Positions 37,801 through 49,800 of a stretch of 64,000 bases of DNA are shown here, in pieces; position 1 is the first letter of the stretch, and every line of letters begins with the position of its first letter. Origin of the DNA: Rhyacophila brunnea (lineage: Eukaryota; Arthropoda; Insecta; Trichoptera; Rhyacophilidae); NCBI GenBank assembly GCA_022495005.1, contig JAGYXB010000037.1:124001-188000 (forward strand), in the 5' to 3' direction. A program made the position numbers and the translations under genes. The notes beneath the pieces are model-generated. The model did not search any database. It saw only the letters and a list, made by a program, of their open reading frames with translations, and was not told the DNA's origin.

Positions 37801-40800
37801 TGAAAACCTAATCTAACTAACAAATAATCCAGTATATCAGCTATTAGCAAAAATTGTTTCTGCTGGCTTCCTGTAAAGTGTAAACTGACAAGACCGTGTT
37901 TTATTTAGACAAGAATTTTATGTCAGTACTATACGACCCAAAGAGGTTGGATGGTCTTAAATATACGGCCATCTCTTTATAATATTATCATTTATACCAA
38001 ATCACCCATGACAATTTTAATATTACCAGTGTGTTTGAAACTTTCGACTTGTTTATTACAGTTTTATTTCCATCTTATCCATGGGAACTACTGCGTTTTG
38101 TTATGACATCTTTAGTGAATAATCGAAATACGGGAGCATTGTACTATCTAGATCTGTACGTATTTTGTAAACGGCACGATTACTGTGTTTAAAGTTCGCA
38201 ACTGCTCTACAGAATCTAAAAAAAGAACGAAGGTCTCAAGTAAACGTTTTATTACAGATTAGTGACAGGCGGCCATGTTTAATTATGAAGTGACGTGAGT
38301 GACGTCACATTGCCTACGTCATAATCAGTTGATTAAGCTAATAAGCCAATCATCCATCGATTAACTTCAACGGTATTTGAAATTACATGCATACCGCGGT
38401 AAGGGGGTACACTCTGACTTGTAAGGGTTGAAACAAACGGGGTCTACATTGAAATGTTTAGCCGCCATACGGACGAGGTGTTGAATGTTTTCAAGCTTTC
38501 GCGGGCATTTCGCTACTGCTTGAAAAATATCTCTAATTATTAACTCTTGTGAAGGGTGGGAGGGAGATGCGAAGAAAGTGGGTGAAAGGGGTGTGACTAG
38601 ATTCTAGAATGTCCTTTGGTCTTTAGGTTTTCACAGAATCCTGTTACTCGGGATCGAGGCGACCTTGGCTTGGCCAGTGACTAACCAGCAGGTACTCGAA
38701 TATTGTTTGTGCCCATCCACGTAACTCGCTTCTTTTCGAATCGTTTCGGTAATATTATTTAGTAATATTTTCAGGGGTTGCGAACGTTGTGGGTTTACAT
38801 AAGATTTTTGATCTGGAATTGGAGACATTCTTTTGGGAGGGGCTTTATTATTTGTTATTAATATCTACTCAGGTACTAAAAAATATAAATGATAATGGTT
38901 TTCTCTTACCAGTAATAAGATTGCAGCTCATGAAAATTTTGGCTAATTCATCATTGTATTTGTATTCGCCGAACCAGATTGAGTAATTTTCGGGGTCGAA
39001 CTTTTCAAAGAAATAAGGAATTGACTTCGCGTCGTCCTCATTCGAGTATACTCTCTTGAAATCGTCCATTACAAAGGTGCTGCAACAAATGGAAATATAT
39101 ATTTTTTAAAACAATTCTATTATAAACCAATTAATCAGCTTTATGGTTAAAACCTAACAATACAGTAGTTGATATAATGAAATGGGAGGAGAGTTGACAA
39201 TAAGAATTATAATTTTCAATACTGGAATTAGTATATAATCAAAGAGATTGAAAGACTGGGGAGAGGGAACACGCCATCATTTATGTACTAAAAAATACGA
39301 ATCGGAGAAAAACAGTTGGTAACGTTGGCATTCTGGAGCTAGTACTTCAAGTTCGTGTGGTAAAACAACATGGCGGATATAATATTGTTCTCTCGATGTT
39401 GAAAGAAGTAAGATATTTTCGTCGACATTTTAAGTAAAAAAAACCATGGCCTCTTGCAGTGCAATAGGATGCAAAGCCAAGAGGAATGCCGGCGTATCTT
39501 TTCACAGGTATTTATAATAATAATGTTACATTTTTCTCTACGTTTATTGACAAATAAGTGTTGTATTACTATACGTTATTATTCGGTAAAAAAATGTTTA
39601 TAAATGGAAGAATACAAATGAGTAACAGCATTTCGGAACAATATGCATACTATTAATTATTTATACATTGATAGTTTTTCCTAAAAGATCTTTTACAATA
39701 ATAATTCACACTTTTACATCAAACGTCAAATGGTTGTTTATTGCAAAAAATCCAGGGCCGTATGCATAATATTATTTTGAACCCAAAATATACGATGTGT
39801 TTTTCAAAGTAAAAACTGTTAGTGCTAGTTAATGACATTCATTATTTACATAGATTTTATATTTCATTTCAGAGTTAAATATATTTTTAAGAATACCAAA
39901 CAAAAAATTAAATTTATATGAAGTATGTAATGGAGTATAATATGTAGCAATTTTATAATGTTATATAAATTAAATTATTTCAGATTTCCGAAAAATTAAG
40001 TTCTTCGGAAATTGTGGATTGATGCAGTCGGGCGAGAGAGCTGGGTGCCATCCAAATATTCATTACTGTGTGGGAAGCATTTCTCTGAAAGTGATTTCAT
40101 CAGAGGCGGTCACATTATCCGGCTGCATTCATAATATTATTGTGTTTTTTGTGTTATTAAACATCCATTTGCATTATTTTTTCTTACCCTGAATCCTAAT
40201 AAAGTTTTTATTGCGGGAACTTTTTATAATGAAAATACGCTTATCATAAATTGGTTGTAAGCTTGTGTTGATAAAAAAAATACTCAGTGGGGCGTTTTTA
40301 TGTCCAAGTATGGCCCATTTGCAGCAAAGTGTACCTAATTTCAGAGAGGTAGAACTTTCTATCACAAAACGAGTACACACTGACATTTGTGTGCTACCTC
40401 TGGGGGAGGAGTCCAATCTCTTTGTATATAATATATCATTATATCCAATGACATTATTAATGGACAACGCGCACTCAGTACAGTAGCTAGCAAATAAATT
40501 CGCGCATAACGACATTCGCACATGTATAGATAGACTCCATTCCATTATGCTCCGCTCATAATGATAAATTCCATTATGAGCGAACGATATTGATATTCAA
40601 ATATGAATTATGCCATTCGGCAGACCCAACAAAAAGCATCGGGAATTTATAGCAATATCACCTTTATTGTAATGGCGTTAGAACAGATTATGCCATTCGG
40701 CAGACCCGACAAGAAAAGTGAGTGTCATTTTTTTTCCAGATGCTTGTATTAATGTCATTGATTATATCCCATATAAATACATAATATGAATTTATATTAA

Positions 40801-43800
40801 AAAAAATACTAGAAAATAATCTCACATTTATTAGGTAGCAATAATATCATTTTTCAATTGATATTATAGATATAGATCACACGAAGTTATAATTACTGTT
40901 GACCACAGTCTGAAGAGAAATTGCTACCAATCGAATCCATGTTATGGATCCACACACATTTGAATTTGCCTTTTCGGGATTCAAACATGTAACCTCCAGA
41001 TTCAGAAATCTTACCACACACAGCAAGGCACGGGAAGTTTTATAATTTGATGCGTTTATTATTTCCGTTCTAGTATAACTATGAAAGATATGAGATAAAC
41101 TGCATTTTTATATTTAACAATCAACAACTTTTTAAATTAGTCTTCAGTCAACAGCGACAATTTTTGCCAAAAATCTAAAATCTTGGAATCCAAGGATCCA
41201 ACATTTACATTCCAAGGATTTTAGGATTAAGGAATTGAGTGAAATCTTGGAATTGTAAAACCCTAGTTGGCAAGGTGGTGTGATAAGAATTTAAGACACC
41301 AGTCAAACAAAACATAATTTAAGGAATCACATTTTTTGATAAGTACGTTACGTCGCCATGTCGTACACGTGGTAGAGAAAAGCAACAGATTTGTTTACAG
41401 TTGACAGCTGTCATTAGAGTTGTTTACGGTTGCAAGTAATTCAGATTTCGTCTTAACTAGAATATTTCCAATGGATTTAAGTTTTGTACTAAGTATTCCA
41501 TTTGAGTAGTTTTTTGCGACCCGGGTTCGCCTTTCAACATTTTCAGGCACTGTGTGCACTCACCAATGGTAAATACACACTGACAATGAATACAGTTATG
41601 TAATTGTAACTGTATTTGTTGTAATTGTATAAAACACGAATATGTACCTACGCTAAAAGTTTTTTTTGTACATTTACATTGCCTACGGTTTGTTATGTTA
41701 AATACCTTTCCGACCATGTCCAGTCCTAATAGGATCAAATGGGCCTCCACAGAGTGGAGGTTTGTACTAACAAATTTTGTTTTTACGAGAAATGGATGTC
41801 AGCCACTTGCTCAACCTATTAGGTCCATACTCTGACTCATACACAAATTGAAAAACAATACGCGTTCTTGTCAGACCCACGACGCTTAAGCCGTGCGGCC
41901 ATCGTGGCAACCCGGTTACATACCTAGGTACTCTGAAACATTTTAATTTCACTGAGAGTGGGTATGTCATTGCAAGTCAAATAAATCATCACAAGCTCCA
42001 TGATAGAAATAACGACGAAAAATAATCCAAGGAATAAAGCCATATTATCTATGTAATAATAATATGTGCGTCGTTATTGTTTTGTACACAGCGCCTGAAG
42101 ATGCCGTAAGGCGAAACCCAGATCGCAAAAAACGATTCAATTGGAATAGTACAAAACTTAAATCCATTAGAATTTTAATTCAAATTCCATCAAGTACCTT
42201 CGGTCGATAGAATATTTCTATTAAAACCTATTCTAACTAAATATCTTTCTATAACATTCAATGCAATTTATTTGAACATGTATAAAATTCACGCTTGATA
42301 AAGCAAGGATGCGATAAATCAGAAGTTAACTGCATGTTACATTTACAGCCCAGTTGCACTTTATCTGATTATAATAGCATAGGTCACCTCCACGGTGCAA
42401 CTCAGAAATTTATAAACAATGCAAATGTAAAACATGAAGATAATAATTTCAAATAACATTGATAGACGAAATACTACACAACCAATTCCCTTGTAGATTT
42501 TATCATTAGATTTGATACTATGTACTATACATATATGGGCATAAACAACTCAATCCGTGTCAGCATATTGATCGGCGATATTAAATAACTGATTTCCCGT
42601 AGTGTCCAATTAAACTCAGTAAACAGCTGACTGCAATGATAATTTCCGCATATCCGTTTTTCCACATATTCAGCTATATCGATGACGCAATCTCCATATT
42701 ATAAAATAGCTGACTCAATTATAATAATTATTTCCCAAATATTTTATCAAGATATTATTTTGATTGCGAGTATGTCAATAAATAGCGGATCATAATTCAT
42801 TGGAGATGTCACTCGAATATAAGTTCCCGGTCTGTTAGTATCTCAGTCTCTGTATCGACCTGCACAACATCTCATTCTATCGAGACTCGAACCTCCGAAC
42901 AGTATCATAAGTATTGTAACATAACTGCTGTAACATACTTGTGTACCGATTGTACCCCTGTACTTATGTAACAGTAAATAAACTCTCGCTTCTCCATCCA
43001 TCGGAGCAACCGCCAAGTCTCGACTTCATCATCCACCACACCAACTCCCAAACAATACGTTGTAATAAATTTATAATTAATTCAAATTAGTCAGCAGTCT
43101 TGCAAACATAATTCATTAATTTGATTACCGTACTTTGTACAATATGAAAATAACAACAAATTCTCACAAAAATGCCTCTTGGTAGCATCACAAATCTATG
43201 TGTGGCATGATGAATATTTATATCAAAATAACACCGTGACAACTGTTCCTTATGTGACGCAGGCACCATTTTTAGTGCCTACAGCCGGCTATTCGTATCC
43301 AGCGACCGTGACAGATGACTACCGCTATAATAGACGTAGTGTCGTGGTCGCTGCACCGCCAGTTCCACTGTTCGAGACAATTGAATCGCTTGTTTGAACT
43401 GATTTACTTGCAGCATGAGAGCAAAACAAAACAATGTGTAGTTACCCTTTGGGCATAGTGCTAAATGGATCACTAGATTTGGGTTCTGCGGCTAGGGCTT
43501 CGTCACACATGTCCATGGCTTCTTCTGCAGCCTCTGGTGCCGGTGCTGGCGCTGCCTTTGCAGGTTTGGCTGCTTCCGGCTTCTTTTCCGGATGTTGCTG
43601 AAAATCCAATTCATTCCCAATTTGTTAAAATTGGTATTGTCAACTAGCATTATAAGTGGAACACAATTTACAGACAACATAACTTCGGGTTGACATCTGC
43701 TTTTATAATGGTGGTCATCATGACTATATTCATTATTTAATACAGTAATATGTTAGCACCCACATTAGCCCGGCTCGCGGAGCGGCTGTCTTTGTAGAAA

Positions 43801-46800
43801 GATGCATGTTATTTTTTAATGTGTATTTGATCCATTGCAAGAACCAAATGAATTGAACGAATGACTGACAACTATTCCTCATAAAAGGGGTCCATATATA
43901 TATATACAACCTCCACTCTCTGTAGGGTCATTACTTTCCGGTTAGGATCAAACATTGCAACCAACTTTACATATACAATGTCCAATTGTTTGTGTTGTCA
44001 ATATGTGTGTAATATCGTTATTAAACGTTGACAATTGCTCACAATGATCAGCGTTAATCATGGAGTCTGTGTAATTAGAACATTGTCATTTAATCAGTAG
44101 AAAGTTAATACAGATAAAGAAATAGAAAGACATTGATCAATACATACCTTCTTAGGGTCATATTTGATGGGCACTTCACAAAGCTTGACGCTGTCTCCGA
44201 GGACGCTCTTGAACTCCGGCTGGTTCATCAGGGTTGTAAACCAGCGGTTCACGCTCGAATATGGTTTCCTGTTGGCGGGGTCCATCACATTCTGAAGACA
44301 AAAACATATTCTTAATTACAATGTTGTGTACAACATGAACGACTATGAGTAGCTTTTCAGGGCCAGAAATTGGAGTTGATTTACGATTTCCGCAATTATC
44401 CTCGGATGTATGGGATTGTCAGTAATTAAAACCAAGTGTAGTGTGAGAATGTCATTCTCTAAACCCAAAGCCACGGGAGTGTGATCGATTCCACCATCTG
44501 GCAAAAATCAAACAATATTATAACACATTGCATTGAAACAAAGGTACCCAATGGGTTAGGCCAGTCTTTCTCAAAGTGGGTGATAACACCCCCTTGTGGG
44601 CGCTGGAGGCTTTCAGGGGGGCAGTAGAAGGCTCAATGAAAATTAGGGGGTGTTAAGGAAATCTAGAGGGGCGACGGCAGACAAATTCTATCTATAAAAA
44701 TCCGATGGGATCCAGACACGACACCACTTGAGATGTGATTTATTACTCGAATGCTTGGAGTCCCGTATAGATGGTTAAATTAGAGTAGCTTACGCATGTA
44801 ATGATGTGGATGCAGCTTTATATTTCATGTACGTAGTCCATGGTTTTTCATACAAAAATTTTAGGTCGATCGTGGCGATCTCATCCCTATCTGAAGATTC
44901 ATCGTTCACATTAGATAAGTTTTAAATTCAAAGCCTTCTTTTAATGTTTATAAAAATACTTATAAATATGAGTTTTATTTCATCTCATTGAAACATTCTT
45001 TGATCTCAGAAATAAGATATGGGTCACACCCTATCTATCCTATCCATATAATAATAATGCATGTTTAAAAATTATATGTGTGTGTTTTTAAGATACACAG
45101 CAGATGGTAATGGAAAAAGGTAAATTAAAAACTACGGGGGTAATAGTTTTTTTAAAATCTCAAAGTGGACAGTGGTCGAAATAAGTTTGAGAACCTGTGG
45201 GTTAGGCGAATGGCCAACAACCATTCTTCCCATTCACTCTGCTTATGAGCCAAAATGCTTCAAATCGTTTCTTTAGCATCGTTAAAATATATAAATGAAT
45301 CATTGATATACTACTAGATGAGGAGTTCCCATACAAGCGTTATTTTAAAAATGTACCACAAAAGAAGATATTACGAATATCGTCTTATAATATTTCCTTG
45401 TAGGTATAATGCGTTAAGACCGAACATGGATTCCCGAATTTCACCCGTATTGCCCTGGCTGTAAAACTAAATTTGCGTTCTTGGAATAGTGACCCTAAGG
45501 GTGTCTGCAACCCAAAGCTTGTAAGCTACCAAAAATTCATGTCTGAGAGGACAGAGCAAGTCGTCATGCGCTGACTATTAGTTAGAGTAAGATGCAAGCT
45601 AGATCGGGCTTACTCATAATTATTACCAGGTCGTTTTCGAGACAAATATTAAGTGAGCTTATATCGAGTTAAGTCCGCTGATATTAAAACAGTAAGTTTT
45701 AACACTGGCCGAGTCGCTGAAAATCGGGCGTCATTTTAAGAAGCATATGATTCATCCAGTAGTATATCAATGAAATGAATAGAGATATGCTCTGATACCT
45801 GGCAGACATGAAGCAATGTGCAGAAGACGGCGATGTCAGCGAGGGAGATGCGCTCTCCGACGAGGAAAGTACGGGTGACCAGGTGGCCGTCCAGGTATGT
45901 CAGAGCGGTCTTGATGTCCTGAGACGCACGCTCCACTGTCTATAAAATAAACAAAATAAGTCTTTTAAAAAAAGATGGAACCACTGTCGTTAGATTGTAA
46001 TTCTCATACATACATTTATACAGTAGACTGGTCGCAATCCGCTTATCTCTTTCTATGGAGAAACACATAATTCTTAATTGCCATTTTGATGTCACCGCTG
46101 GCTTCCATGTATTTTTAACTAGTCGAATAGACTGTAATAATCCATAGTTAACTGATGTTACTATGCATAATTTAAAATTGTACAATACAACTTCTTGATG
46201 TGATAAAAAAAAGACAATAGATAAAAATAAAATTGATAAAAGAACACGGGTGCAGCAAAACAGTGACTTGTTTTTTTGAGAAAGAAATTTTTCTTTCTTC
46301 TTTGGCCATATCCGCCCCTTAATTGAAGCATATATGGACACCACGCGGCGCCTCCAACAATCCCTGTCACTCTTCCAGTCTTCTTGCTTCGTTCCAGGTC
46401 AAATCAGCATCCTGTAGCTCCGCCGTATACACTCTCTATAGATATTTTTAAGTGGCCTTCCAGGACGCCGGAATCCGGTCGGTTTGAAGAACAAGCAAGC
46501 CAGGTTGAGGTTCTCTTCTGGCATTCGCAGCACGTGGCCGAGCCAGGTCCAACGTCGCCTCTTCACTCTCAGCGTGATGAGAGGCTGCTTGGTGCGTTCT
46601 CTTATTACCTCGTTACTCCTAAAGTCATACCACCGCACACCCAGTATCCGTCACTAACATTTGTTTTCGAAGCTCAGTATACGGTTGCTCTGAGCCTTCA
46701 TAAGGTGCCATGATTCGCTACCGTAAAGCAGCACCGTCAGAATGCAAGCGTCGAGTAGGCCACATTTGGTTTTGACCGAGTACAATCGTGAGTCCCAGAC

Positions 46801-49800
46801 ATTCCGCATCGAGTTGCGGAATTTTTAATGTGGATAAGAAAGAAATTTTTGATGTGGATAAAACCGCACTATATCGAACGAACATACATTCAAAAGAAGC
46901 TTAAATCCTTAAATACATTCCCCCGGCTTTAATCTTATTGTGCTACCATTTTGTTGAGCGACTTCAACTTTGATCAACGTCCATAGTTACAGAACGGAAC
47001 CCTGTCGTAAGCCAAGAAGTAACTGTACATAAATAATGTTTTTAAGATTTTTCTACAAGTTAAATAAGTGTTTGCTATTTTCGACGTTTTAGAGAGTTGG
47101 CGATGGACCGAGGGAAGTGGCGCCAACTTGTGCTTGCCCTATGCCCCAATGTTGGGGTGTGACAGGGTGGAAGAAGAAGAATTTTCGACAATTGAACCAA
47201 ACATCGAGTGCCAATAGTTTTAGATATCTAGCATCAAGCATGGCAATTGTCAGAATGAGACAGAGCTCATGAGATAGTGAAGTAGCATAAAGTGAAGATG
47301 CAATGTTAGACATGGAACGGCCATATGCTATGGATGCCTGAAAAGTTTTAACCTAGCCCGTGCTTTCAGGTCGACTTGTTTTCAGTGACTCGAAAGGTCA
47401 CTAAAATCCAACCGCAGACTAGAACCCAAAAAAAGTCCACGAATATCGAAATTTACTACTGATGATCATAATTTGTAATATAATGAGTTTTTCTTCTTCG
47501 AATAAGTACTTGAATGACAGATATTGATTGCTAGCCAACCAGCCTGACCCCTCCCCTCTTCACCGTGGTGGAATGTGGTCATGATACGCAAGACGATTGG
47601 TTTAACTATTAATTAACTAACTGGTGTGAATTCATTGAAAGAATGTGTTATATTAAATAATATGTGACCCAAATTCTGATGTTCCATAGTCAATTGAGTC
47701 ACAGTGGACATCATGCAAAGTTAAAAAAATAAATAAATGATGATTTGAAAGACAGAAAGAACAGACTGCGGCGTTACCTGCTTGTTGTATGGCATGATGC
47801 CCATCAGAGGGAAGACCCAGGCGCAGGAGGCGGGTAGTACTTCACCGTCAGCCCAGCTGAGCCACTGGAGGACTTGAGAAGCGGCCAATGGGTCGGCGCT
47901 GCAGCGGAGAGCATTGTTGCTTACTGCAAACCACCAAAAATTAAATTACTTTGTCAATAGACAGCGCTTCGCGGGTTTTTTTTTCATTTGGCCATATCCA
48001 CTCCTAATATTACCATATGGGCCTCCACAGAGTGAAGGTTTGTATTAACAGATTTTTGGTTTTACGAGAAATGGATGTTAGCCACTTGCTCAACCTATTA
48101 GGTCCGTAACAATGTGTATTTAGCGAACCAGGATTCGAACCTGGGACCCACGACATTATAAGCCGATGCTTAAGCTGCTTGGCCATTGTGGACGCATTTT
48201 TATATAGATTGTTAATTACACCTCCTAATAATTGAATTCATTAACCTGACAATATTATCCATTTTTTTGCTGTTATTTATAAAATGGATATCTTTTACAT
48301 TCACATGTGGATATTGTTTACACGAGACATGTTTCGCTCACATGGTGAGCTTTTCCAAATACACTAGAAACAATATCTATATATTGTGGCGAATAACCAT
48401 GACATGGTAACTCATTTTATAAATTACCATCACCGCCAAACTCCAGTAAACACTGAATATATTAAAAAGATTGCCGTTACTTCTTGGTGGAAAGCCAGTA
48501 TTGTATTTAAATAAAAAAAAAAATCAGTTACAGAAGGTAAAATTGCAAGAAAACTTGACCCTGCTGTGCCCCGTATAAGCCTAACCTGCCAGTAGAGGTT
48601 GTGATCGAGAAATCTTGTCTCAAGAATTCGGAAAAGAAAAAATTGGCAAGAGGTTATTTCGTAAGAAACTTGAGAAATCACAAGTTCTAGAGGTCGGGGA
48701 AATTGTCAAGTTGCAACAGCAAGACGTTATAGTGGGTGAGTGCTACACTGTTTTATGGCAACAAACCTTTTGACAGGAGCATAGAAAATTATTAAAAAAT
48801 ATGGAATACAAAACGAGATTTTACAATATGTTTAAATATAAAACAGTCAACGTGAGGATGCCTTGTAGTACAGAAAAGGAATACATTGAATAAAGTATCT
48901 ATATTTTATGCAAATAAATTATCATGTCCGTTGCTAAACGGAGCATGTGAGTATAGGTAACATGTAAATTGTACGTAAAACATTTTACCGTGAGCTTTCT
49001 ATCGGAAAGAGATGACCGTATAATATACGGTCTCCAATCTTATTAGATTCAATATGAACATTAATTCAATTTTCATAGCTGATTTAGGCGAAATTCATGA
49101 ATTTAAGAATGAAAACCTAACCTAACAAACAATCCAGTATATCAGCTATTTTCAAAATTTGTTTGCCGCTGGCTTCCTGTAAACCGACAAGAACCGTGGG
49201 TGCTTTTTACTGGTTCTCCGTCATCGTAATCTGTCAGTCGCCATTTTGAATTTTGGCTATCTTTTTGTCATCGAATTATAGCACGCGGTCCAAACCATTA
49301 TAATATTCCGGCAAATATTATAGGACGTGTAGAAAATGAAAGTTTTTTGTTTGTCACATAAACATAACGGAGAATTCGAGAAATTCCGATGCCCTGCTTA
49401 ATTATAACACCTCTAACGACCGAAAAATGCCGCCGCCGTCATTAACTGTCACGTTAGTTTTTTAGTTTAGGTATACAACGCAAACCCACGTCCATAGACT
49501 AATATCGCACACTGAGATCTTATATTATTTATATTATACACCGTCCCTCGCTTCACGTTATTACGATTTGCTGTGATTGAAGTACGAACATTTTACGGAA
49601 CTTTAAACATCGCAATATACCTACCTAGATAACTTTTAAAAGCAATGAAATAAGCAATGGGGAATATTCGCACAATTAAATGGACTGTTTTCATAAAGTG
49701 CCGACAGCATTTTTTTAATTGTGGTATTTTTGACGTACTATACTTTTTTAATAGTACGCGAACCAAAATGTACTATAATTATAGTTCGGTTGGCAACACT

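Noticed and set aside
40174..40545. 123-aa minus-strand open frame
   Set aside because: No recognisable domain, composition unlike a real protein, and no splice partners found.
43179..43397. 72-aa plus-strand open frame rich in Tyr, Val and Thr
   Set aside because: There is no family motif or splice context, and it lies in an eEF1-gamma intron; probably chance.
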